Assembly: GCA_018268835.1 (NCBI GenBank) | Contig: JAFDVU010000014.1 | Location: 1-61,086, forward strand | DNA length: 61,086 nt | Origin: Acidobacteriota bacterium | Lineage (GTDB): Bacteria; Acidobacteriota; Terriglobia; Bryobacterales; Bryobacteraceae | Direction: 5' to 3' | Part shown: one piece after another, positions 24,859-32,652 of the stretch | How the letters are laid out: each line of letters starts with the position of its first letter | Position numbering within the stretch: the first letter of the stretch is position 1 | Notes under the pieces: model-generated | Told to the model about the DNA's origin: nothing | The model's database searches: none | Seen by the model: only the letters and a program-made list of their open reading frames with translations | Translations under genes and position numbers: made by a program

Positions 24859-26220
24859 TTATCCGATCGCCGCGCGCCGCGCCATTCCCAGCGCTTCGCT
24901 CCAGAACTCGCCGGGACGGTGCGCGATCTCGACCACCTGCCGCACGGCCGCCACAAATTCCGCGATCTGCTCTTCGCTGACGAGCAGCGGAGGCGCCGCC
25001 TTCAGCACTCCGAAGGAGTTGCCGCAGATCTGAGTCAGGATGCCGAAATCGCGGAAGAGCCGCATCACTATCACCTGCCCGAACATGGCCGGATGCACGT
25101 GCCGGAAGGCCTCCCAGGGGACGCGGAGACGCACCTGCCGCGGCGCGCCGAAGGAGATCCCGTTGAGCAGCCCCAGGCCGCGCACCTCTTCAATCATCTC
25201 AAACGGTGCCAGCGCATCGCGAAGTTGCTTTCGTAAAATCTCGCCCATGCGGGTGGCGCGCTCGCCCAGGCGCTGATGTTCGAGAACGTCCAAAGTGGCC
25301 AGCCCGGCGCGCATCGCGAGCGAATTTTCTCCGAACGTGGAAGCGTGCACAAAGGCGCGCTTGAGGGACTTGAATACGGAGTCCGACACCGCTTCGCTCA
25401 TCAGCACCGCGCCCACTGGCACCAGGCCGCCGGAGAGCGCCTTGGCGACCACCACCATGTCGGGGTCGAGTCCGAAATGGTGCGCGGCAAGGAAGCGGCC
25501 GGTGCGGAACATGCCGGTCTGCACTTCGTCGAGCACGAACAGGGAGCCATAGCGGCGGCACAGTTCCTGCGCCTGACGCAGGTATTCCGCGTCGGGCACC
25601 TGGATGCCGGCTTCGGCCTGCACCGGTTCCACGACGAACGCCGCGAACCGCTTCGTGGCCAGCACCGTCTTGAGCGCGTCGAGGTCTCCGAAGGGGACGC
25701 CCTGCGTGCCCGGCAGCAGTTCGCCGAAGCCCTCGCGCCAGTATTCGTCGCTCATCAGCGAGAGCGCGCCGCAGGTGAGCCCGTGGAAGGCATGGTTGGC
25801 GTAGAGCATTCCGTCGCGGCGGGTGTGGGCGCGCGCGAACTTGATGGCGGTCTCCACGCCCTCGCTGCCGGAACTAGTGAAGAAGACGCGGCTCAGCCGT
25901 CCGCCGGCAAGCTGCGCCAGTCGCTGCGCCAGTTCCGCGGCCAGGTGCGGGACGTGGCTTTGCAGCATCGTCGGTCCGGAGCGATCGAGTTCCTCCTTTA
26001 CCGCAGCGATGATCGCGGGGTGATTGTGGCCCGCGTTGTAGACGCAGTAGCCCGAAAGGAAGTCCAGCATACGGCGCCCGCCGGCGGTGAATAACTCCGC
26101 TCCGGCGCAACGCTCGTAGCTGACGTTCATTTGTAATAAATCAAGAAGCCGAACCCACTGTGGGTTGACGTGCTCGGCGTAGACACGGTCGAGTGATGGG
26201 ATCGATGTAGTCGCAGACAT
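24859..26220 (-). CDS. Class III PLP-dependent aminotransferase
   Basis: A cytoplasmic fold-type I aminotransferase of 453 residues. Class III marks are clear: TSSGSEGVETAIKFAR, the HAFHGLT segment, the DEVQTG motif (Asp about 231, pyridine-N contact) and the PLP-binding Lys in VVVAKALSGG (about 260). FGENSLAMRAG follows. ATG 26220 is preferred over an upstream TTG at 26235. The sequence resembles the putrescine/acetylornithine group and also HpnO-type aminotransferases of hopanoid side-chain synthesis. The downstream FAD enzyme and YceI make a lipid substrate worth testing, but the substrate cannot be read from sequence. Confidence 0.85.
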   Translation of the reverse strand: MSATTSIPSLDRVYAEHVNPQWVRLLDLLQMNVSYERCAGAELFTAGGRRMLDFLSGYCVYNAGHNHPAIIAAVKEELDRSGPTMLQSHVPHLAAELAQRLAQLAGGRLSRVFFTSSGSEGVETAIKFARAHTRRDGMLYANHAFHGLTCGALSLMSDEYWREGFGELLPGTQGVPFGDLDALKTVLATKRFAAFVVEPVQAEAGIQVPDAEYLRQAQELCRRYGSLFVLDEVQTGMFRTGRFLAAHHFGLDPDMVVVAKALSGGLVPVGAVLMSEAVSDSVFKSLKRAFVHASTFGENSLAMRAGLATLDVLEHQRLGERATRMGEILRKQLRDALAPFEMIEEVRGLGLLNGISFGAPRQVRLRVPWEAFRHVHPAMFGQVIVMRLFRDFGILTQICGNSFGVLKAAPPLLVSEEQIAEFVAAVRQVVEIAHRPGEFWSEALGMARRAAIG

Positions 26221-26386
26221 TTTCCGGGTGCCCAATGAGTGATACGCCGGGAAGGGTGCACGCGCGGGACCGTTTCGAAAACCCGGCGGCGGCCGCGCAT
26301 CCTATTGATTCTGCGGCCGTGAAGAACGCCGGCGGGCGCGGCCAGGTGGCACGCCGCCGCCTGGCCCGGGTACAAAAAGTCACCGC

Positions 26387-27403
26387 CTAGCGGGTGGATT
26401 CGCGTGCGATCAGCGTGGGCTTGATCAGGATGGTCCGCGCCGGGCGTTTCCGTTTGGCGGTAATCGTACCAATCAGGATTCCGGCTGCCTGGCGCCCGAT
26501 GCTGGCGGCGCCCTGGTCGATGGTGGAAAGAGGCACGCGCAGCAGGTCGGAGTAATGCACGTTTCCCACGCCCATCACCTTAATCTCTTCGGGGATGCGG
26601 ACGCCGGCTTCGAGCACCGCTTTCATCGCGCCGGAGGCGGCCGGGTCGTTATATCCGAAGATGCCGTCGGGGCGGGGGTCGAGCGCCAGGAGGCGCCGCG
26701 CCGCTTCGTATCCGGAGGCGTCGTCATGGGCGTGTTCCAGGTAGGAGTCCGGCACCTGCATGCGCGCCTCGGCGAGGGCTTCACGATAGCCCTTGAGGCG
26801 TCCGGCGCCCGGGGTCAGTGGCGGACCGGCGATGTGCGCGATGCGGCGGCAGCCGCGCTCGATGAGATGCCGCGTGGCCATGCGGCCCATCTCCTCGTCG
26901 TCGGCGCCCACGTAGGGCGCCTGCGCGAGGGGGAAGCGGCGGTCGATGAGCACGTAAGGTACGCCGCGCGCCTCGATACGCTCGAAGAGGTCCGTGGAGG
27001 AAGGCGGCTGCGCGGAGGCGATCAGCAGTCCGTCCACCTGCCGCGCGAGCAACCGCTCTACTTCGCTGGTCTCGACGCCGCCGTTCTCCTCGGAATCGCA
27101 GATCACCACGTCGTACCCCAGCGGCCGGATGGTCGCGGCCACGCCTTTAGCGATCTCTCCGAAAAACGAGTGGATCAGGTCGGGGACCACCAGGCCGATG
27201 ATGAACGTCCGCCGCGCAGCCAGACTGCGCGCCACCCAGTTGGGCTGGTAGTTCATCTCCTTGATCTTGGCCAGGACTTTGCGGCGCGTTTCGGCGCCGA
27301 CATCCGCGCACTCGCGGACGACCTTGGAGACGGTCATCACGCTGACGTTGAGTTCCCGCGCGATGTCTTTCAGGCGAACAGGAGGGGTGGGCGGTTGTGG
27401 CAT
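26387..27403 (-). CDS. LacI-family transcriptional regulator
   Basis: A 338-residue DNA-binding regulator. The N-terminal helix-turn-helix (RLKDIARELNVSVMTVSKVV) and hinge (YQPNWVARSLAARRT) are classic LacI. A periplasmic-binding-protein-like effector domain follows (about 65-335), including FGYNDPAASGAMKAVLEAG, DEEMGRMATRHLIERGC and PLSTIDQGAASIGRQAAG. The effector is probably a sugar. It lies 166 bases upstream of the aminotransferase on the same strand and is divergent from the SBBP-protein gene. Overlapping inverted repeats 10 bases before its start (27413-27436) may be an autoregulatory site. Confidence 0.92.
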   Translation of the reverse strand: MPQPPTPPVRLKDIARELNVSVMTVSKVVRECADVGAETRRKVLAKIKEMNYQPNWVARSLAARRTFIIGLVVPDLIHSFFGEIAKGVAATIRPLGYDVVICDSEENGGVETSEVERLLARQVDGLLIASAQPPSSTDLFERIEARGVPYVLIDRRFPLAQAPYVGADDEEMGRMATRHLIERGCRRIAHIAGPPLTPGAGRLKGYREALAEARMQVPDSYLEHAHDDASGYEAARRLLALDPRPDGIFGYNDPAASGAMKAVLEAGVRIPEEIKVMGVGNVHYSDLLRVPLSTIDQGAASIGRQAAGILIGTITAKRKRPARTILIKPTLIARESTR

Positions 27404-27412
27404 GGGCGTCAG

Positions 27413-27436
27413 CGGAGCACTGCTCCGAAACCGGAG
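27413..27436. promoter_or_regulatory. Overlapping inverted repeats upstream of the LacI-type gene
   Basis: CGGAGCA-C-TGCTCCG (27413-27427) is a perfect 7-base inverted repeat. Its right arm CTCCG pairs again with CGGAG at 27432-27436 around AAAC, giving three alternating half-sites. It is 10 bases before the LacI ATG, where an autoregulatory operator or a leader hairpin could lie. It lacks the central CG of a typical LacI operator. Confidence 0.4.
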
Positions 27437-27595
27437 TATATCAGGACGAAATCAAGGCGACAGGGCGCTCCGACCCGGTTCTCTTACGAACCCAGGGGGG
27501 GACTGCCACAATTAATAGGATCTTCAGATCTGGTACTCTGGTGTCCGCAGTTGGGACCACGCAGAAAGCGAACACTAGCTGGAGGATAGTGCCCG

Positions 27596-30361
27596 ATGAA
27601 ATCGTCTAGTCCCGGTAGGTCTCTCCTTGTCCTGGGGGTCTGTTCCTTGATGCTGCCCCTCGCGGCGGCTGCGGTAAACACGAGAAACGTTCTTGAATGG
27701 AAGCGGCTGGATTTCGAACCAAATCGCGGCCAGACGGCGCCCGAAGTGAAGTTTGTTTCCCACGGAAAGAAGTCGAGTCTCTTCCTGACCAGCAACAGCG
27801 CGGTCCTCTCGTTGCTGCGGGGAGGCCAGCGCCTGGTTCTGGAAACGCGGTTTCCCGGCGCCAATCCGAATCCACGCATGGAAGGGGCGGAGCGGCTGTC
27901 CGGCACGGTCAATTACTACCTTGGCGCCGATGCCGCGAAATGGCGGACGGGCGTTCCCCGGTACGGCCGGGTGCTGTATCGCGGCATCTATCCCGGTATC
28001 GATCTCGCGTATTACGGAACGGATCGCCAACTGGAATACGATTTCATGGTCGCGCCCGGCGCCGACCCGCGCGTCATCCGCATGGAACTCTCCGGGCAGG
28101 ACGCGGCGCGCATCGATGCGCGGGGAGACCTGGTACTGCTCGCGGGCGGAAGCGAGTTGCGCCAACACAAGCCGGTCGTCTACCAGGAGGTCAATGGAAA
28201 GCGGCGACCGGTGGATGGCCGATATGTGCTGCGCGGTCGCACCGTATCGTTCGAGGTAGGCCCTTACGACCTCAAGCGCACGTTGATCATCGACCCCCTG
28301 CTGGGTTACTCGTCGTATCTCGGAGGCAACAATGAAGAGGACGCAGCCGCGGTCGCCACGGATCCGGCGTGCAACGTCTACATGACCGGCTCTACGCTCT
28401 CGACAGATTTCCCGGTTTCCTCCGGAACGTTCGCCGCTCCGCGCGGGAACGGCAGTTCTAAAGTCGTGCACGTGACCAAGATCGAGCCGGACGGTGAGAG
28501 CCTGGTTTACTCCGCGTTTCTGGGTGTGGGGAGCAGCACCGGACTGGCTGTGGACGCTGCCGGCAACGCCTACGTGACCGGCGTTCCCGGCTCCGACTTC
28601 CCCAACACCTACGACCCGGTTGGCGGAACCAATGCCGCCGCCTTCCTGGCCAAGTTGAGCCCGGATGGGGGCAAACTGATCTACTCCGCCATCCTGCGCA
28701 ACGCCGCTCCCCGCGGCATCGCCATTGATCGCAGCGGCGCTGCCTACATTGCCGGCACGACCGGCAAACTGCTGCGCACCACCGCGGGAGTTCTGCAGCC
28801 GTCGTATCCGGGCACCTCGAGCAGCACCGGATTCGTGGCGAAGCTGAATCCGGACGGCAACAGTTTCGGATACATCACCTTCTTCGGCGGACCTTCCAGC
28901 AGCCAGACCGTGGCGATCAACGCGATTGCGGCTGACTCCTCGGGCAACGCGTACATCACGGGTTCCAGCGGCGCGGCGGACCTGCCGGTGACGGCATCGG
29001 CGCCTCAGCCGAGACTTTCGGCCGGAGTGGACGCGTTCGTCTTCAAGCTGAACGCCTCCGGTTCCGCGGTGCTGTTCGGTACCTACCTGGGCGGGACCGG
29101 CGCCGACACCGGATTCGGTATCGGGCTGGACGGCAGCAATAACCTCTACGCGGCCGGATGGACGTCCAGCGGCGCGTTTCCGACCACATCCGGCGCCTAC
29201 CTCACGACGGTTGCCGGCTATGGCGGCGCCGGATGGGTGGTGAAGTACGGCCCGGATTACAAACTGCTCTATTCGACCTACATCGCGGACGTGAACGGGT
29301 TGCGCGGGCTGGCGGTGGACACGGCGGGCAACGCCTACACCGCCGGAGAGGCGTCGTTCACTTCCACCCTGCGCACGACCTCCGACGCCGTGAAGGCGAA
29401 AGTCGATCGCAACGCCGACGGAGCGGACGCCTGGGTGGCGAAGATCGACCCCAGCGGAAGCCGCCTCCTCTACGGCAGCTACTTCGGGGGATCGAAGGAC
29501 GAGACCGTGGCGGGAATCGCGGTGGACGCGGATGCGAGCATCTATATCGCCGGGGAGACATTCTCCACCGATGTGCCGGTATCGTTCAACCCGGTACAGA
29601 AAACGCACGATCCCAACGTCAAGTACCGCGATTCGTACGTGACTCAGTTCGTGGAGCGGCCCTGGTTCGACGCGGAGCACGTCGCCAACGGAGCGAGTTC
29701 CCGCGGCGGCGCCGTGGCTCCCGGCGAGATCATCACGATTTACGGCTTCAGTCTCGGCCCGAAGGTGCTCAAGACCTACAACATTACGGCAGGCAAGTTC
29801 GACTCGCTGCTGGGCCGCGCCAAAGTCACCTTCGACGGAGTAGCTGCTCCGGTCATCTACGCGAATTGGGGCCAGACCAGCGTGGTCGTGCCGTATTCGG
29901 TGGCGGGCAAAGGGACCACGCAGGTGGTCGTGGAGTATAAGGGCCGTCCGAGCGCGCCCGTGGCCTTACAGGTGGTGGCTGCCGTTCCCGGAGTCTTCAC
30001 CGTGCCTCCCGGCGGCACCGGGCAGGGCGCCATCCTGCTGGAGGATTATTCGGTGAACAGTCCCGGGAACCCCGTCGCGCGCGGACGCGCGGCCATGGTC
30101 TTCACCACGGTGGGCGGTGAGAGCGGACAGGACGGTGTGCTGGCCGCCGGGATCAGCCAACACCCCCTGGCCGTGACGGCGACCATCGGCGGGAAGGATG
30201 CGACGGTGATCTATGCGGGACCCTCTCCGGGGCTGATCTGGGGACTGACGCAGGTCAACGTGATCGTGCCCGACTCGGCACCCTCGGGCTCCGCCGTCCC
30301 CATCGTCATCACGGTGGGCGGAAGTTCGACGCAGTCCGGTGTCACCATCGCGGTGAAGTAA
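27596..30361 (+). CDS. Exported SBBP-repeat beta-propeller protein with Solibacter-type C-terminal domain
   Basis: A 921-residue secreted or surface protein. A signal peptide (about 1-26) is followed by a domain starting DFEPNRGQTAPEVKFVSHG (about 35-240). A long series of SBBP repeats then runs about 240-680; each carries an Asp/Gly-rich core such as AVDAAGNAYVTG, AADSSGNAYITG and AVDTAGNAYTAG. This is a beta-propeller pattern. The last 230 or so residues (VANGASSRGGAVAPGEIITIYG onward) match the C-terminal domain repeatedly found in Solibacter proteins (TIGR03437 type). The function is unknown; binding of polysaccharide or surface display is plausible. GGAGG lies 10 bases before the ATG. 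Confidence 0.88.
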   Translation: MKSSSPGRSLLVLGVCSLMLPLAAAAVNTRNVLEWKRLDFEPNRGQTAPEVKFVSHGKKSSLFLTSNSAVLSLLRGGQRLVLETRFPGANPNPRMEGAERLSGTVNYYLGADAAKWRTGVPRYGRVLYRGIYPGIDLAYYGTDRQLEYDFMVAPGADPRVIRMELSGQDAARIDARGDLVLLAGGSELRQHKPVVYQEVNGKRRPVDGRYVLRGRTVSFEVGPYDLKRTLIIDPLLGYSSYLGGNNEEDAAAVATDPACNVYMTGSTLSTDFPVSSGTFAAPRGNGSSKVVHVTKIEPDGESLVYSAFLGVGSSTGLAVDAAGNAYVTGVPGSDFPNTYDPVGGTNAAAFLAKLSPDGGKLIYSAILRNAAPRGIAIDRSGAAYIAGTTGKLLRTTAGVLQPSYPGTSSSTGFVAKLNPDGNSFGYITFFGGPSSSQTVAINAIAADSSGNAYITGSSGAADLPVTASAPQPRLSAGVDAFVFKLNASGSAVLFGTYLGGTGADTGFGIGLDGSNNLYAAGWTSSGAFPTTSGAYLTTVAGYGGAGWVVKYGPDYKLLYSTYIADVNGLRGLAVDTAGNAYTAGEASFTSTLRTTSDAVKAKVDRNADGADAWVAKIDPSGSRLLYGSYFGGSKDETVAGIAVDADASIYIAGETFSTDVPVSFNPVQKTHDPNVKYRDSYVTQFVERPWFDAEHVANGASSRGGAVAPGEIITIYGFSLGPKVLKTYNITAGKFDSLLGRAKVTFDGVAAPVIYANWGQTSVVVPYSVAGKGTTQVVVEYKGRPSAPVALQVVAAVPGVFTVPPGGTGQGAILLEDYSVNSPGNPVARGRAAMVFTTVGGESGQDGVLAAGISQHPLAVTATIGGKDATVIYAGPSPGLIWGLTQVNVIVPDSAPSGSAVPIVITVGGSSTQSGVTIAVK

Positions 30362-30401
30362 GGCGGGCCGGGCAGCGCGTGCCGCGGGTGGCAGCCGGGA
30401 T

Positions 30402-30415
30402 CCGGGTTTGCCCGG
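30402..30415 (+). terminator. Possible short hairpin after the SBBP-protein gene
   Basis: CCGGG (30402-30406) pairs with CCCGG (30411-30415) around a 4-base loop, 40 bases after the stop at 30361. The stem is short and has no T-tract, so termination is only a possibility. Confidence 0.25.
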
Positions 30416-30467
30416 TGGGAACGGTGCTGCCTCTCACCAATGCGGGAAGCGAAGCGGCGATTCAAAA

Positions 30468-30495
30468 TTGATTTAAAGGTCTGGATAACTATAAT
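30468..30495 (+). promoter_or_regulatory. Sigma-70-like promoter of the metacaspase gene
   Basis: TTGATT (30468-30473) and a perfect TATAAT (30490-30495) are 16 bases apart in an AT-rich island within GC-rich DNA. Transcription would begin near 30502, giving a leader of about 85 bases before the ATG at 30588. It is the best consensus promoter I see in the window. Confidence 0.7.
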
Positions 30496-30587
30496 TGAAT
30501 CGCTGCCCGCCTGCCCGCGGATAGCTATGGCGTTCCGGGATCTGATTCTCCCGGCCCATAATCGGATAGCGGCAGATCGGAGGACCT

Positions 30588-31439
30588 ATGTCGACCCGAA
30601 GCGCACTATGTGTCGGAGTTAACAAGTTCCACAATTACCCTGGCGCGGCCCTGCAGGGCTGCGTCGCCGACGCGAACAACATGTCGCTGTTACTGCAAAA
30701 GCTGCTGGGGTTCACCAGCGGCGATATTACGCTTCTCACGGATGAACAGGCGACCAAGGCGAACATCGTCAAGCACCTGAAGGAGATGATCGCGGGGGCG
30801 AAGGCGAATAAGTTCAGTTACCTGGTTTTCAGCTTGTCCAGCCACGGCACCCGGGTTCCCGACCGGGAAGGCGACGAAGTGGATCACCAGGACGAGGCGT
30901 TCTGCCCGCACGACCTTGCCGAGAAAGGCGGCGAGTGGGACCGGGATCACATCATCGTCGATGACGAACTGCGGGATCTCTTCATCCAGTTGCCGCCGAA
31001 CGTCTTGCTGGAGGTGTATCTCGACACCTGCCACAGCGGCACGGGACTGCGGGAAATCGATATGCTGCTCGACCGCAAGCCGCGATACCTCTCGCCGCCG
31101 ACGGCGAAGGCCTTCTACCGGATTCAGGGCACGCGGTTCCGCGGCGTGAGTCACGCGTTGATGGAGAAGGGCATCGTCCACCACATCCTGTGGGCGGCGT
31201 GCCGCGACGACCAGACCAGCGCCGACGCCAACATCGGCGGCAGTTGGCATGGGGCCTTCACCTACTTCTTCTGCAAGGAGATGATGGCCTGCAAGAACCA
31301 ACTCTCGCGGGCGCAAGTTCTGGCGAAGGTTCGCAAGGACCTGCACGACGCCGGCTACAGCCAGGTGCCGCAGTTGGAGTGTGAAGCCACAAAGCGCGAT
31401 CTTGGATTGCCGACTCCTCCGAAGGTTGCCGCCGCTTAA
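30588..31439 (+). CDS. Metacaspase-like caspase-family peptidase (C14)
   Basis: A stand-alone caspase-fold cysteine peptidase of 283 residues with no signal peptide, so probably cytoplasmic. The catalytic dyad is visible: His 86 in FSLSSHGTRVPD and Cys 148 in VYLDTCHSGTG. The N-terminal strand RSALCVGVNKFHNYPGA and the acidic S1-pocket-type segment DEVDHQDEAF suit type I metacaspases, which cut after Arg or Lys. No death-fold, TIR, WD40 or transmembrane domain is attached, unlike many bacterial caspase-family conflict proteins. It has its own promoter and stands between the SBBP-protein gene and a tRNA. Confidence 0.9.
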   Translation: MSTRSALCVGVNKFHNYPGAALQGCVADANNMSLLLQKLLGFTSGDITLLTDEQATKANIVKHLKEMIAGAKANKFSYLVFSLSSHGTRVPDREGDEVDHQDEAFCPHDLAEKGGEWDRDHIIVDDELRDLFIQLPPNVLLEVYLDTCHSGTGLREIDMLLDRKPRYLSPPTAKAFYRIQGTRFRGVSHALMEKGIVHHILWAACRDDQTSADANIGGSWHGAFTYFFCKEMMACKNQLSRAQVLAKVRKDLHDAGYSQVPQLECEATKRDLGLPTPPKVAAA

Positions 31440-31471
31440 GGGAACGTCTCGTCCCCGGGCGCTGCGAGATG

Positions 31472-31560
31472 TGGTGCCCGGGGCGGGACTTGAACCCGCA
31501 CTCTCCTTGCGGAAAACCGGATTTTAAGTCCGGTGCGTCTGCCGATTCCGCCACCCGGGC
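31472..31560 (-). tRNA. tRNA-Leu, anticodon UAA
   Basis: A full class II tRNA. The acceptor arms GCCCGGG (from 31560) and CCCGGGC pair perfectly, then a discriminator A (31475) and an encoded CCA (31472-31474). The anticodon stem CCGGA/TCCGG encloses the loop CTTAAAA, giving anticodon TAA at 31524-31526. A variable arm with a short stem follows, and the T-arm GCGGG-TTCAAGT-CCCGC is canonical. The 86 bases plus CCA and the long variable arm confirm a leucine tRNA. Confidence 0.96.
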
Positions 31561-31639
31561 ACGCTGCGCTGCGCGTCCCCATTCAGTTTAGCGGAAAGCA
31601 TTGCGGACCTCAGCGCCTTCCTCAATCGACGGAACCGGC

Positions 31640-32581
31640 TCAGGCCACGCCGGCGTGCACGCCCTGGAAATACGCGATGGTTTCGCGCAAGCCGTCTTCG
31701 AGCGTCACCCGCGGTTCCCAGCCGAGCAATTGCTTCGCCTTCGAAATGTCCGGCTTGCGCTGTTTGGGGTCGTCCTCGGGCAGGGGATGGAAGACGATTT
31801 CCGACTTCGCCGCGGTCATGCGGCGGATGTGCTCGGCGAACTCGAGGATCGTCATCTCGCGCGGATTGCCCAGGTTCACGGGGTAGCGTTCGTCGCTGAG
31901 CATGAGCCGGTAGAGTCCGTCCACAAGATCGCTCACATAGCAGAAACTGCGCGTCTGCGCGCCGCTGCCGAAGACCGTCATGGGAAGGCCACGGAGCGCC
32001 TGGTCGAGGAACGCGGGCACCACGCGACCGTCGTCCAGTTTCATGCGCGGGCCATAGGTGTTAAAGATGCGCGCGATGTTGGTGCGCACGCCGTGCTTGC
32101 GGTGGTAGGCCATGGTGAGGGCCTCGGCGAAGCGCTTGCTTTCGTCGTAGCAGGAACGCGGCCCCACGGGGTTGACGTTGCCCCAGTAGGTTTCCACCTG
32201 CGGATGCACCAGCGGGTCGCCGTAGCATTCGCTGGTCGAGGTCACCAGGTAGCGGGCGTTCTTCTCGCGCGCGAGTTCGAGCATGTTGCGGCTGCCCACG
32301 CTGCCCACGTCCAGAGTCTCGATCGGGTATTCCAGATAATCCTTGGGACTGGCCGGCGAGGCCATGTTGACCACGCCATCCACCGCGCCTCCCACGGTGA
32401 ACGGGCGGGTGATGTCCAGTTCGCGGAATTCGAATCGCGGGTGCCCGTCGAGGTGGGCGATGTTGCGGCGCGAGCCGGTCAGAAAGTTGTCCAGCGCAAC
32501 GACGCTGTGGCCTTCCGCCAGCAGCCGGTCGCACATGTGCGAGCCGATGAAGCCCGCGGCGCCGGAGACGATGATTCGCAA
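31640..32581 (-). CDS. uxs: UDP-glucuronate decarboxylase (UDP-xylose synthase), extended SDR
   Basis: Converts UDP-glucuronate to UDP-xylose with tightly bound NAD, for surface polysaccharide synthesis. The glycine motif [10 protein letters not shown] (about 6-15), the catalytic Ser/Thr in STSECYGDP, and the Tyr-Lys pair in [12 protein letters not shown] are present. The segment [13 protein letters not shown] and the sugar-binding [16 protein letters not shown] are characteristic of this enzyme group. The length of 313 is standard. It stands alone, divergent from the Fe-S oxidoreductase with 71 bases between; no glycosyltransferase lies near. A related dTDP-glucose dehydratase-type role is less likely because the decarboxylase motifs are complete. 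Confidence 0.9.
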   Translation of the reverse strand: MRIIVSGAAGFIGSHMCDRLLAEGHSVVALDNFLTGSRRNIAHLDGHPRFEFRELDITRPFTVGGAVDGVVNMASPASPKDYLEYPIETLDVGSVGSRNMLELAREKNARYLVTSTSECYGDPLVHPQVETYWGNVNPVGPRSCYDESKRFAEALTMAYHRKHGVRTNIARIFNTYGPRMKLDDGRVVPAFLDQALRGLPMTVFGSGAQTRSFCYVSDLVDGLYRLMLSDERYPVNLGNPREMTILEFAEHIRRMTAAKSEIVFHPLPEDDPKQRKPDISKAKQLLGWEPRVTLEDGLRETIAYFQGVHAGVA

Positions 32582-32652
32582 AGACCCTCCAGCCCTTCAT
32601 TGTACCCAAAGCCTCTTTGCGACCCGCGTGATACAGTCAAAACTGACCGTTT

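Noticed and set aside
27575..29680. Long open reading frame antisense to the SBBP-repeat protein gene
   Set aside because: It is a GC-frame shadow: the translation is low in hydrophobic patterning and rich in Arg/Val repeats, while the opposite strand gives a clear signal peptide and SBBP repeats.
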